From the NCBI GenBank assembly GCA_021613335.1, contig JAJTWR010000236.1:366001-430000 (forward strand): a stretch of DNA of 64,000 bases, read 5' to 3'. Below are positions 14,488 to 27,973 of the stretch, one piece after another. The notes below the pieces were generated by a model that was given only the letters and a program-made list of their open reading frames with translations, was not told the DNA's origin and did not search any database. A program made the position numbers and the translations under genes. Source of the DNA: Whitmania pigra (Eukaryota > Annelida > Clitellata > Hirudinida > Haemopidae). Every line of letters starts with the position of its first letter. Position 1 is the first letter of the stretch.

Positions 14488-16432
14488 ATGTCGGGCGCGA
14501 TGCTTAAAAAAAAGAGAACAGTATTCAATCCTGAGTCTTCTCCAATGATGGATGCTGACAGCATAGACGACCAGTTATCACTGAGGAACAGTGTATTTTG
14601 CATGAAGGTGTCTTACAGCTTTTATAATGTCATCCTGATGGTTAGTATGACTTATGCATTTCTGGAACATTTAGTTATTAAAGTGATTATTTACAATTAA
14701 TTATTTCAGCTTTTTGGTGTCTTAGCAATCGGAGTAGGAGTCTGGTCATTTTTCACCTTCTTTAGAATAAACTTGTTATTGTGTTCCAACTACTACTCGA
14801 TTGTCTGCTTGATGCTGATAATATCAGGAATGTTGGTTCTTTTCTTCCTCTTTGTGATCGGCTGTTACGGCTCTTTTCACGACAGCTATCCTTGCTGGAA
14901 TTTTGTGAGTTTATTTATTTATTTATTTATTAGAAGCAAGTTTTTAAAGTTAATTTTGAATTTGTTGCAGTTCTCTTTCGGGTTAATGTTTGTCTTTTTG
15001 ATAAATCTTGCAATAAGCTGCTCTGTCATCAAATACAAGCTGATGGTTAGATAATCATACTTTTTATTAAATAATTTCGTTCTTATTAATTTTAATAATT
15101 AAGATAAATAAATACAAGTTACATAGTGTTGTGAAAGGTAAAAGTACATGCTTTGATGCTGAAAATACAGTGCATTACTTATTTAATAATTAACTTATTT
15201 AATAATTGCAAATTCAACTAACTTTGGTTTTAATTCTAAATTTATAATATGCTGAAGGTTAACAGCTATCACCACATACATTTAAAAATTTTACTTTTGT
15301 TGCAGATTTCAAAAGATTTGCTGAAATTCATGGAGCACAATATGAATAGCTACAAAAGCAAATATCTTGGCATAAAAAATGCTTTCGATGCCATGCATAG
15401 GAAGGTTGGTTTTAACATGCACAATGCACAATAAATATGTTTAAGTAACTGTGAATGATAACTTGGCAACTCTTCTGCATAACAACATCCTTCATGACAA
15501 TAGCAACAATGTCTGCCATCTAAGATTCAAAGATTATTTTGGAGAAGAGAATTCTGGCAGAAAAATGACAGATATCAGTAGATGTGTTGAAAGATTTTGC
15601 AAATAACAAGTTGCAAACTTATAATAAGGTTGCATATTATGCATACAAATTATATAAAAACAATCGTTACATGCAATATTTGCATATTATACAAAAACAA
15701 TCATTAAGAATTCCGGAAACAAACAGATTTATTTGCCCATGACAAGCCAATAAGACGATGCAATAATTTACCTGATGAAATATCTAGCACGATACTGAAC
15801 AAATTCACTCGTGCTTTAAATTACCAGTTCAGGTGCTGTGGTATAAACTCCTTCTCTGATTGGTTTTCATCAGACGCTTTTCTCAATACCACTTCGGTCG
15901 TCCCGGACAGTTGTTGCATTTCAGAATCTGTAAACTGTGGCGGGAGAAACCATCCGTCCAACATTTATTACGAAGTTAGGAGACGTGATGGTTATTCGTA
16001 GAATGATTGCGGTTAATAAATTAATGGTTATTCGTAGAATGATTGCAGTTAATAAATTAATGGTTATTTGTAGAATTATTGCAGTTAATAAATTACATTC
16101 CATTCACAGGGATGCTCCAAATTTCTCGACACTAGCCTACAACAACAGCTGGCCATTATTGCTCTGACCAGTTCCATATTATGTTGCATCCAAGTAATTT
16201 CTTTCTTTAAAAAAATATTCTCGATAACAATTGTTAATATCTAGTTAAATTGAGCAAATAAGATGATAAATCAATTAGTTGCAAAAATAAAACGAAAATA
16301 TTTGAGATAGCTCCATTTTCGTAAAAATATGGAATCTGATTTTAAAATCGATTTTCACTTCAGCTCAGTGGTGTCATGTTATCCTGCTGTCTAGTCAAAA
16401 AGAGAAAGGGGATCCATATCATACACCATTAA
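14488..16432 (+). CDS. Tetraspanin
   Basis: Seven exons (14488-14640, 14710-14904, 14971-15045, 15306-15404, 15828-15974, 16110-16193, 16364-16432) give 273 residues, all boundaries in phase 0. Four membrane segments are visible: TM1 across exons 1-2 (LMLFGVLAIGVGVWSFF), TM2 in exon 2 (LIISGMLVLFFLFVIGCYG, the GCYG matching the tetraspanin GCCG position), TM3 in exon 3, and TM4 in exon 6 (QLAIIALTSSILCC). The large extracellular loop holds the CCG signature (FRCCGINSFSDW), a second pair in VVPDSCC, and later single cysteines in VNCGG and GCSK, for six in all. The cytoplasmic tail is short and basic. Family function is organising membrane microdomains with integrins and other partners; I cannot assign a subfamily. 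AATAAA is at 16450-16455. An earlier in-frame start is not required, since the first exon opens cleanly at 14488. Confidence 0.93.
15988..16095. repeat. 36-bp tandem repeat, three copies
   Basis: Three near-identical 36-base units beginning ATGGTTATTCGTAGAATGAT, in the fifth intron of the tetraspanin gene. The period is a multiple of three, so the open frames across it are by-products. Confidence 0.9.
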
Positions 16433-17827
16433 AAAAAAGTTGTTTGGTCAATAAATACTTAACCTAATAAAAAAAATGTTGTGGCTAAAGAATATACTTA
16501 ACTGATGGTTCTGCAAAGTAGAAAGGTTAATCAACTTATACATAACTTATCTCCAACAACTGCCTATTGCCAATCATTCATTTTGATCAAAATTAACTGG
16601 TGACTGTAAATATAAATGCATGCAAAATAGTGATAGTTCACAAATTGCGGAACAGCATCCCAGTAGTAGTGGTAAAACGATGCATCACTTGATTTACAGG
16701 GATGCAATTAGATTGCTTCTTTCAGTCATGCTCTACAGAAGGACGGCAAAACCGAGTGTCCTCGAGGTCCACCAATAAAATGTTAAGAATTGAAATGATC
16801 GGAACTCATAGGATCAAACACTCAGTTGTTCGGCCTTGGGACATGTTGGCTTTTGACAATTATCCGATGATTCTTTGTTGTTTTTCAATCTTCCTTACAA
16901 AACCAACTACCAAATCCCTACTGAGCTTTGATCAAGCTTTGAATTCAACATCAAAAAAAAGGAAATTATTAATGATAATTGTGTTGTGGGTATCTACAAT
17001 CTCAACATCCAAAAGCCAAACCATGACATAACGAATATACATCAGGATTCTGATAATCATAGTAAGAATTGCATTTCCACGAGTTAGTTTAGAGTAACAT
17101 CTGTTAAAAATGAAATAAACTTATAAGCCGAAAATACATGAAAACCTAAAGGATACTAAGATAACCTAAAATATTATGCCACTACTATCATTAGTAATTA
17201 GTATCATTTCATTAAATAGATTGTTAAACTATCATTAGAATATCTTTTAAGATTTCAGGATTGTAAAGTATGGGAACGCAAAACGGGTTATTTTGACCAG
17301 TTCTCCTTCTAAACTGTTGACAGATTAACAAACACTTAACTGATCAATTATAGTTATCCTGTTGTGAAGCTATTAATCTACCAATTCCTTTATTTGTTGT
17401 CACACATCAATTTTGGTGCATCCATTCACCTGAAATGCATCATCTAATAGCTACTCACCGTCAAACTTATTACAGGGCTGAATCAGACAATTTAATCATT
17501 ATAAATTTTTCCTCACCCACTCCGAATGTCACTTCTATCCAGGCTAAACCACATTGCAATCCCATAATGATATATTTGATTTGGTAATGGATGCTATAAT
17601 TTCGGCTTTATCACACCCGCTATCCAACCATATTACCATTGTAATAGTGCTAATGCACCAATTAATTCAACCACTACCAGATATTTAAATCTAGTAGCAT
17701 TGCTGAACCACAACAGTACATAATTGCCACAACTTATCTGAAGTCATGATCTAAACCACCCATGAATTCATTGCAAAAAGCCAAAGAGTTATGAACCATA
17801 GGTCTTTATTTAAACAATCGCAGAGTC
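16433..17827. other. Intergenic between tetraspanin and RPL10
   Basis: It holds the tetraspanin poly(A) signal (16450-16455) and, at 17805-17810, TTTATT, which on the minus strand is the AATAAA of RPL10. A 109-codon frame at 16702-17031 has no recognisable domain and no splice support. Confidence 0.5.
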
Positions 17828-18702
<875 letters not shown>

Positions 18703-18820
18703 TTTTCCTTAATAAAAAAAAATAAACAACCGTTAGATAAATTCAGAGACGTTGATTTAGCTTTACTTTTGACGATATATAATCCAATCAAGAGCCACGA
18801 GACACCTACCCACTCGCTTG

Positions 18821-18845
18821 TTAAAAAGGAAAGAGAGACGGAAGA
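18821..18845 (-). promoter_or_regulatory. Candidate 5' TOP pyrimidine tract of RPL10
   Basis: On the minus strand this reads as an almost uninterrupted pyrimidine run, TCCGTCTCTCTTTCCTTTTT, about 120 bases upstream of the RPL10 start. Ribosomal protein mRNAs of animals typically begin with such a terminal oligopyrimidine tract. The exact transcription start is not determinable here. Confidence 0.4.
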
Positions 18846-20490
18846 TGATGGCCGAACGAAATACTTACGAAAAATATCAATAAAAAGTTTTTTAATTATA
18901 CAAATATTTTTTGTTTAATTTTATTTATATCTTTTATTAAAATTGTATATAATGTAATAAAAAAATTAAATAATTATTGCATAAGTTTTTATTAAAATAT
19001 ATTTGTGTGTTTGAATAGACAATAAAACCAAATTTCTAATTTATTCAATCGATATATTTATTTTCTATTTCAAAACTAACAAATCTTTATGTGATTTACA
19101 GAAGTGAAATACGTTCATTGTATAAGTTAATTACCAAATATTAGAAATCCAAGAAATCTTTTAAAGACAGGAATATTCATTATGTTATAAATTACTTATT
19201 AAATTAAGCAGAACCGAAGCTGATACTAAAATATATTTTTTAGTGGATTTATATCAAATTATTTGGTCGATTCTTCGGACCAGCTCTAAAAATTATAGAT
19301 TCAGATGAAAGTAGAATAAAGTTCCTATTTTGATATTAATGGCAGTTAATATTTGCACGCTATTATAGATTTATAGGATCCGTCTGGGTCAGTGTTCGCT
19401 ATTAGACTTAGTATGTTTTAATTGTCAACAAAGTCGATGGATGTGCTATTTAGAAGAGAGATCCTCAGGATGGTGATCCTAGCCCTTGGCTTCCCAGTAT
19501 TCTTATTCTTAGAACATCTCATTGATCATCTAGAGCTGATTTAATGCAAGTGCGGGTGCTGTTATTGGCCAGACATTCACTTAAATATTGCAACCGGTTT
19601 GGATATAATTTCGTATAATATATATATAAAAATTGTAATAATCAATTAACTAGTGAAAATAAATGTATATGTTATGAATGAATTTCGGCGTGAAATCGAC
19701 GCGACATTTACAAATCTTGCACTCGTCAATTATAAAATAACGAAAATAATTAAAAGTAGGCAGCCTCTTCTTCAACGCGTCACTCAAATCGGTTGGAAAT
19801 GATGGTTCCATCTTTCTTGATAAGACCTGAGCGAGGGTTTGCGCCCCTGGAAAAAGCTGAAATGACATCCCTGACTTTCTCCCTTCTACAAAATGATTTC
19901 AATTTTCCAACAACAACTTGAAATTATGGCAATTAAAGAACAAACCCTTTCCAACCAGTTTTTTTTCTGACTGTAGGCAGTATAAGTGGAGGAACAATTC
20001 GGCTGGTACCTCGGAGTTTAACTGGCGCCACCAAGTGGTATCATCACATTAAATAAATTAGAAAAAATTAATGTGGGAATTAACTATATCTTGTATCATT
20101 ACAATCGTTGTAGGAATCATAGTCGGAAATTACAATATGTGCACAGGATAAGTATGAAATATATTATATAATCTCTGAGGCTATGCAAATTAATTATCAA
20201 TATTATTAATAACCGAGAATTTTTTTAACTGATGGATTCATCAAAATTTATTTTAAGAAAATCATATTTTCATGACATTTTTGGTTAATTTCAAGCCTCT
20301 TTTGAGATGATACCGTGTTTGATATAATAACTTTTTAAAAATACATGAAATTTAAGTCACCATTTATTTTAAAAATAAATTTTAAATCTAATTTATAAAA
20401 GCAAATTTTTGACGATCATTTGAAATTGATGCTTGCTTTTCAGATTATTTACATTTTATTCATTTTGATCGGGCAAACTCAAACATTGAA
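18846..20490. other. Intergenic between RPL10 and PSMG2
   Basis: Mostly AT-rich. A 72-codon frame on the minus strand (19868-19650) starts MSFQLFPGAQTLAQVLSRKM in a somewhat less AT-rich stretch. It could be a small gene, but no family is recognised and no second exon was found. Confidence 0.35.
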
Positions 20491-22547
20491 ATGAAGTTTT
20501 CTAAGCTTTTTGAAACCATTTTAGATGAAAGCAAATGGCACGAATATACTTTTGTCATGGTATTATAAGTCAATTTATTACTTAACCGTTTTGCCAATTA
20601 AAATTATTATATGCCTAATTATAAATCTGATTTTTGTTCGTTATTATCTTGTTGAAATCTATCAACCTACAATTTATTTATGATGTAGCTCAGAATTGCT
20701 TTTTCACATTTAGCCCACAGTTTCTATTGGAAATGTTGGACAGCTCGCAATTGATCTTATCATTGCAAGTCTTCAAGCAAGATTGGTTGGATACATAACC
20801 TCTGATTGTGTTATTCCTGTTGTTGGAATGGATGCATTTGATGAAAATTCATCTAACCTCACCACTTCTCTTGATGGTTGGTCGTTGTTTCAAAGCTCAT
20901 GTTTTGATTTTTGTAAAGGAACATTTTAAAACTAATGAGGAAAATTAATCAGTGGATTGCTTTTACAATTTTTGTCTTACATGTTTGTTTATAGATAGGG
21001 ATTTATAACTAAATATTTTTCAGTTTTGTGATTAGTATATTGATTCCAAAAAACTAACGAATTCATTTCAGTTTTTGAGAGTTGTGACAAGAAATTGGTC
21101 ATCTTGCAACAGAGAGCTCCTCATATCAAAGTGAGTTGATAGTGTCTGAGCATTTAACAAGAATGGATAATTAATTGCATTGAACTGGATTGAACTTTTA
21201 ATGTTCTCAAAATACTTTTAGGGTCGCCAAACTCGTTTCACCAACGAGTTGGTAGAATGGATTGTTGAGAAGCAGTTCAAAAATATTGTCATTCTCACTA
21301 GCGTTCTTGCTTGTGAAAGAGTTGATTCTCAGCTTGTTGGGTAATCTTACCTTGAGAATTATTTTCCAACTTATATTTAATTAGATCAGCATTAGTATGT
21401 ATTTAAAATTGATTTCTTATCAAAGTATTCTGAGACATTTCAACAGATTTAAATTCAAAAACTGGTTTCTATTACAGCACACAGTGCCGTTACATTGTAT
21501 CAAAAGCTGCCTCATCGATCTTGGATGAAAATGTAATTTCTTCAGTCGTCCCAAAACTGGAGAAGAGGAACTCAGACATAGACTCATTGGAGTCTGATTC
21601 GGAAATCTACATTCCTGGCAGCGGAATTGCCAAACGACTTTTTCAGAATCTGTCAGTTAAAATTGAACTTCCATCGTTTCTTGGTTCAGTTTTATTTAGA
21701 ATGAATGTTGTATTTGATAAATTTAAGTTAGCTATTTGTTTATTGTATTATATTGTAATTTATAAAAAACAGCAAATCCCACAACTTGCAAAGATGCTAT
21801 TTTTCCCCAATATTTTGGAAAAATAATTTTAAGGATCTACACCAGTCAAGTGAAACATTTGAAAGTTTTGGTTCTTGCATCTGTCAAACTATCGATGATT
21901 GAATCCTATGTTCAATTATATAATTATAATTACATAAGAACTATTACATTGTTACAAATATTATTACACTGTTACAAATAATATTCCCATTATCACATTG
22001 TTACAAATATTACTTCCAGTCAAAGCAAAGACAAAGATGTGGTTGTCCTGTTGAGATTTTGTTACGAGGCTGACAACACTTTCGATGCTGCAGACCTTGC
22101 AATGACATGCAACAACATATTCTCATGGATCCCTCCTCAGGTGATTATAAAACAATTAAGGAGTCTTTCTATTTTATATTGTCATCATAGCTTTAATCAC
22201 ATTTTGTGTTCTAATTATTTAACCATACTTGTGACTTACTCACCATTTAATGTAAATTATGAGGTTTCTAAAACATTATCTTCAAATTTTATTATGAAAT
22301 TGTCAGTTAGCATTGCATGCTTCTATTAAAGGATCAGGAGGAATGAATAATTGAACATATTTTTCATTATTGAGAATTTATGTAACTTATTACTATGATT
22401 ATTGATTACATTTAAAGGAGATTACTGTTTGTTGAGCAATTGAAGTTAACAATTAACATTTTGAAACAGGAAAAGTCAAACTGGAAGAGTCCGCCATCGT
22501 GGAAATGTTTGTATGGAAGAAATCCCGACCAACTGATTTACCAATAA
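20491..22547 (+). CDS. PSMG2: Proteasome assembly chaperone 2
   Basis: Seven exons (20491-20559, 20714-20876, 21072-21130, 21222-21340, 21478-21651, 22020-22140, 22470-22547) give 260 residues, close to the human length. The signature N-terminal part is PTVSIGNVGQLAIDLIIASL followed by VGYITSDCVIPVVG. The middle has IYIPGSGIAKRLF and the end VVLLRFCYEADN and WKSPPSWKCLYG, all positions conserved in PAC2. The family protein pairs with PSMG1 and promotes assembly of the 20S alpha ring while blocking premature dimerisation. The fifth donor (GTCAGT at 21652) was chosen because it gives phase 2 to match the acceptor at 22019. AATAAA overlaps the stop codon (22543-22548), so either the 3' UTR is very short or a later signal is used. 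Confidence 0.95.
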
Positions 22548-23495
22548 ACTGATGCTTCAATGCTCTTTACATGTCAATAGAATTTAATTGAATTACATTA
22601 ATATATTATATTAACTGAATTATTATATATCCAGTAATTTGTTTCCTAATTTTAATACATCATTTGAAGTATAAGTCAGTTTAAGGAATTTAACTATGCA
22701 GGAGTTAATATCGATGATATGCCACTGAGAACAAACACATTTTCAAAGCTCTTCATAGTTCAGGAACACTAAGCAAGCGGATTGTTGATAACAATAAGCT
22801 TATGGGATGTCACAAATATAGCATCAAATAAATGTTAGCATGCCTAATACTGACCTAGCAGGTATATCAGATGAGTAATGATTGTGCTTGCATCAGATAC
22901 TAGGAAATGCCTTTGCAGCCACTGGTTGGATGTGCGAATAAAATAAATTGTTGGCAGGTGGGAATGAAATGTATACTTTAGGTTACCAGACGACTTAGAT
23001 ATGCAGCCACATATTACTTGCACAATCTTGGAATTTAAAAATAAAACTAGAAATAAATTATAGTTGTCTTCTGCCTCAATTTGGCTGATTTAAAAAAATT
23101 TAGAAACATCTGGGCTCAACTTAATAGAATATAGTGGTCCTTAAGGATCGTCTCAAGTTTTGAGAAACCACTTCTACGTAACTACTTATGTAACGCCTTC
23201 AGACTTTCTGATGTTAGGTCTTAGGGAATCGATTGCCAATAGACATCTTAGGTCATATTTTGTTTCAAAACTGGTCATGAAACATGTACTAAGTCTATTA
23301 TTAATTATTTGGTGCCCAGTATTAACACACCCTGAACTGGAAATTTTTTAAAGAAAAAAGCCCTGATCAATTAACCAACAAAACTGATGTCTTAGTGCTG
23401 TTTACATACCAAAAAATTTTTAATATATGCCAAATTCAGCAATAAATTGCCTAATTTTATTCTAAAATGTTGGTCAGAATTGTCAAATTTCATGG
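22548..23495. other. Intergenic between PSMG2 and NTMT1
   Basis: No gene seen. About 60 bases near 23360-23420 resemble the end of PSMG2 and its flank (22524-22585) imperfectly. TTTATT at 23456-23461 is the likely NTMT1 poly(A) signal on the minus strand. Confidence 0.4.
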
Positions 23496-24267
23496 CTATT
23501 TCACTGCAAACATCCTGACTTCAAACAAATCACTTGGAAAACATTTTTGTTTCGTTTCTTTAATGAGCTGAAGGCCAGCTTTTTCGACGACCTCAAGGAA
23601 GTTTTCTCTGTCCCTGATGTAGCTGCTGTCGTTGTCGTCAAACTCGAGGTCATTGCTTATATTTTCTTTGAAAACGATTAACCCGTTCGGTGCGAGACCA
23701 GCTTTGCACCGTTGGAAAAAATCGACCAGGTCGTCGTCTGTCAAGTGCCCGAGGACCCATTGGCACCAGATTAAGTCATACTTTCCAGCTTCTGGAGTGA
23801 ATGACTGAAGGCCACTGCAGAAGTAACTTCCAACCTTCGACGCTTGATCGCCTAGGTATTCCGGTGCTTTGTCAAGAAAATTTTGATTCAGTTCGACCAT
23901 GTCGACGGTCTTGAAAAACGGCAACAAGAGCTTCTTGGTGACTCTCCCAATACCTGCTCCACAGTCTAAGGCATGATTGGTGTTGATTTTTAACGACGGT
24001 GACTACAAGCAAAAAAATTAAAGAAGTAAGTACTGGCAAAATAATGCTTGATAATTGTACATTAATAATAATGATCAGTAAGGGAACACTCACGCACAAA
24101 AATTGTTTAAGAAATCTCGTTGATTCCGCAATATCGACGCTGGAAAGATGACTAAGGCCTCCAAGCATGCCATCAACTGTTGGGGAAATAGACTCCCAAT
24201 ATTTTTTACCATTCTGGTAAAATGACGAAGTATCTGTCACTCCGGCATCGGTATTACATTCCTCCAT
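23496..24267 (-). CDS. NTMT1: Protein N-terminal methyltransferase 1 (alpha-N-methyltransferase)
   Basis: Two exons on the minus strand, 24267-24094 and 24002-23496, give 226 residues, close to the human 223. It transfers methyl groups from SAM to the alpha-amino group of proteins exposing an X-Pro-Lys N-terminus after Met removal. Visible hallmarks are the peptide-binding SPTVDGMLGG, the SAM-binding loop LDCGAGIGR (residues about 67-75), the KTVDMVELNQNFLDKA strand, and WCQWVLGHLTD with the conserved active-site region. KAGLAPNGLIVFKEN follows, as in the family. An in-frame ATG at 24321 would add 18 residues; I chose 24267 because the shorter form aligns better with family length. It is head to head with VMA21. 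Confidence 0.95.
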
Positions 24268-24497
24268 CGCCAATAATAAACAAAAAGTATTCTTGAGGTC
24301 GGAGCGCGTGTTGCAAAACATGGGATTTCAATTTAAAAATTATAAAAAAACTAATTGAAAAAATTATTTGAAAAAATTGCGTGTTTTATGAAATTAATTT
24401 TTTTAAAGTGTTTTTTAAAATAAAGTCTCTTGCACCGGCGAGATCAAATAAATCTCTGTGGGTTTGGTTGGTTCGCTCGATGTCAACAAGCTTCAGA
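24268..24497. promoter_or_regulatory. Shared bidirectional promoter region, NTMT1/VMA21
   Basis: Only 230 bases separate the two divergent start codons, so the promoters of both genes must lie here or overlap the first exons. No TATA box position is clear. It contains a more GC-rich patch (GCACCGGCGAGATC near 24433). Confidence 0.5.
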
Positions 24498-25306
24498 ATG
24501 GCTGAAGATCCCAGGTAAAATATATATTATTAGAACATGTTATCTAGGAATCATTTTTAATTTGTACTGTCTCTGAATTTCCAAATCATAAAATATCGTC
24601 TTAGAAATTGGTTTTGTTCATGGTCAGCTGACTAGTTCAAGTTTAATGTAACATGGATGAAGTGCAATATCTAAAGTGATATTTATGTTTTAATATGATA
24701 TATTTGTTTTTTTTTGTATGTGCATGATTTACTGAATTTTCCATTCTGAAGATTTAAAATTTCTGGTTCGGTTATAATGACTAGTCTCAGTTATTGGGAA
24801 TAATGTTGGAAGGATTAATGTGGCATTACACTTCTCACTTTCAGGTTACAAGAAAGTCCCTTACAAGTTGTAAAAAGATTGTTTTTTGTGTCATTCCTCA
24901 TGTTCACAATGCCATTTTTGGCCTACTTCACCTCAAAGAAATACTTATTTGAAGGTATTCCATTCATAATTTTATCATTATTATCTGTTATTAAATTAAT
25001 AAATCAATTAAAAGTGATTTATTTTGCACTGAATTATATCTACTGAAATGCTATTATATTTAAGTAAGGCTCCAAACATTGCATAATATTTCCTTCATTG
25101 GCCAAATGGTGTTAACTTTTTATTTATATTTATTATTAATTGATTATCACCCAGATCTTCTCCATTATTCCAACAACACGAGCAACCTTCTGGCTGTCAT
25201 TCCAGCTGTGGTTGCTGTCAACACTGTCATTGGAATTTACATTTATTTGGCTTGGAACAGCGAGCCTTGGAAGGAGAAATTTCAAGAGAGGACAAAAGAT
25301 GAATAA
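24498..25306 (+). CDS. VMA21: V-ATPase assembly factor VMA21
   Basis: Three exons, 24498-24514 (17 bases, MAEDPR), 24845-24954 and 25155-25306, give 92 residues, near the usual size of about 100. It is a two-pass ER membrane chaperone needed to assemble the V0 sector of the vacuolar ATPase. Segment 1 is VKRLFFVSFLMFTMPFLAYF, followed by the loop TSKKYLFE. Segment 2 is LLAVIPAVVAVNTVIGIYIY, followed by a charged cytosolic tail ending KDE, a possible dilysine-type retrieval region. AATAAA is at 25384-25389. The tiny first exon is short but fits the frame exactly (phase 2 into phase 2). Confidence 0.95.
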
Positions 25307-25389
25307 TTTAGATTAATCCTTTAATTAATATATTTTTGCTTATTCATTTGATTGTGTGTAATTGTGAACACTGTTCCATGTTTAATAAA

Positions 25390-26289
25390 TTGCTGGTAAG
25401 TATATTCTTGTAACAACAATACTTTAGGTATACATTGTTCCACAGCCACTGCATGTTATTGACATACCTTATAATATTGAGATCAGGTCTGATCCAGATC
25501 TCAAACCATTTGATGGACTTACTAAAGAACTGAATGTTAAAGGATATTCTAAAACTAATTTTAAATTATGTGGCTATTTAGCCACGGATTGAATGCAACC
25601 GATTTTAGTCGCTGAGCTTGTCGCTAGAACTGACTAATAATGGCTTGTTGTGTTGAGATTCATTTGCTTTCGTTAGAATTTGTGCGGCTGAATACGGATG
25701 GGTTGAACTTTGCGTGTACAAATCAAATCTTAGCGACTTTATAAATAATAGAAATAATTTTGAGTCAGTCCTCATTTTCAAATGATAGGTGATAAGAACC
25801 ATGTATAGGATCACGTTAGAATGAAATTTGTTAAAAATTGTTTTTCGTTGTATTCAGGCTTAAAGCTGAAATTACGCAATATAAGTTAACTTTCAATAAA
25901 TGATAATATTAATTTAAAAAGTAATAATTAGTAAATTTTAAAAATGTTTTGAAATATGTGTTAAAACTAGTAAATCATTGCTCGACTTAATAGTTTTTGC
26001 AGAAAATTATTTAAATGTTATGAATTAAATTATAGCACATCATCTTTAACTTGGCGCATTGAAAACACGTGTTTACACTTTTAAAAATTTATTTTGAATA
26101 TTTTTGAGCATAGCTTAGATATTTATTTTTTGTGAATTGTTTTTAATTTTATTGGACCTCAAAATTTTGGGTGGCAATTGAAGTGTCGAGTGCAACTGAA
26201 GGCACCACCTGCTAAGTCTTTGACGCGAATTTGTTTTGAAAACTGCCAACAACAAAAAAGTTTTTGCTTCTCATACTTCTAATTTGAGT
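25390..26289. other. Intergenic between VMA21 and G alpha
   Basis: AT-rich sequence with no coding frame, RNA gene or repeat family that I can support. The last few hundred bases must contain the G alpha promoter and 5' UTR. Confidence 0.5.
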
Positions 26290-27596
26290 ATGGGCTGTTT
26301 TTCTAGTAAAGAAGAAAAAGCCGCCTCTGAGCGGTCGAAAGTTATCGATCAGAAAATTAGAAACGATGCTCAAAGCAATTCATCACAAACCAAACTTCTG
26401 CTGCTAGGTTGGTTATGCAAATTAATAAATAATGTTGCATATATATTTGAATATTCAAGTAAAAACTTTGTACATAGGCATGTTCCCATTCAGTTCTGAC
26501 TAAGTATTTAATAGCTTTTTAGAAGTAAGTGTAAGATTCAAGGATAATTGTTAATCCAATTTTTTGACTCATTTGCCTTTTGGGTGCTGTTAATGTCGAA
26601 CGATAATAGTTTTTGGTGGGATTCAGATGAGTTTTTAAATTTTTATCTGTTGGTTTTTGGATACTTATCTGGTTCCTGCTTGAAATATTTCTCCCTGCAT
26701 CAGTTTTTTAAATTGCACATTGTAGGAGCTGGTGAATCTGGAAAAAGTACTTTTTTGAAACAATTGAAGTTAGTTTTACTGAATTACATTCATAATTATT
26801 TTTTTCTGACTGTTTCACAAAAAGACATTATGAATCACTAATGTTAAAACCAAAGAAATATTAACATATTGTTAGTAATTTTTGAAACACTGCTATCAGG
26901 ATCATATGCGAGAACGGATACACTCAGGAAGAGTGCTTGTCGTTCAAAATAGTCGTCCACAACAACACCATACAGAGTCTCATAGCCGTTCTCAGAGCCA
27001 TGGGCAGGTTCAACATCTGCTTCAAAGATAGAAACAGAGTGGTTAGTATTGATTACCACGTACTTTTCCATATACTTGTTATGTATTGAATCATGTAATA
27101 TTTGTAATTATAATCTAATTAATAACAATTAATACTTGTAATGCATTGAATCATGTAATATTTGTAATTATAATCTAATTAATAATAATTAATAATTATA
27201 ATGCCTTGAATCATGTAATATTTGTAATTATAATCTAATTAATAATAATTAATTCTTGTAATGTATTGAATCATGTAATAATTGTAATTATTAACGACAA
27301 ACCGCATCCGAACAATTAAAACCGATTCTTCCAGGAAGACGCGGAGAAGTTCCTCGAACTCGTCGGCGACAAGGAGGACATGGAATTGGACGTCGAAATG
27401 TCTCAAATCATGAAGAGACTCTGGATGGACGAGAACCTCCAACATTGTTTCAGGAGATCCAAGGATTTCCAACTCAACGACTCCGCTGAATAGTCAGTCG
27501 TTCACTTTTTTTTTTGAGTTTTGTTTTTATTTTTATTCTTTGTTTTGGAATTTATGACTTTGGGCGGGTCTAGTTGTGTCCAGTTTTCATGTTCAC

Positions 27597-27665
<69 letters not shown>

Positions 27666-27939
27666 ATAATTATCATCATCATCATCATTATTCAAAATTA
27701 ATTAAGGCTTGCTGTAATGTGAATGCTATTAGTACATTCCAAATAACTCTTAACAATTTAAATCTATTAATTGTAACTTGAATAACTGCTTCCAGCTTCT
27801 TGGATTCGCTCGACCGAATCTCTCAGCCTGGTTACATTCCGATCACGCAGGACGTCCTGAGGACCCGCATCAAAACGACGGGCATTGTTGAGATGAATTG
27901 TAAATTGAGAGGCCTCAACATCAAGTTGGTGCATTCTCC

Positions 27940-27973
<34 letters not shown>

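Noticed and set aside
16702..17031. 109-codon plus-strand frame between tetraspanin and RPL10
   Set aside because: No domain, no plausible splice partners and composition like the surrounding non-coding DNA.
23160..23351. 63-codon frame downstream of PSMG2
   Set aside because: No recognisable family and no splice or start context; treated as chance.
27075..27294. Regular 60-base repeats that could suggest a CRISPR-like array
   Set aside because: Units are directly adjacent with no unique spacers, and lie in an intron of a eukaryotic gene: an ordinary minisatellite.
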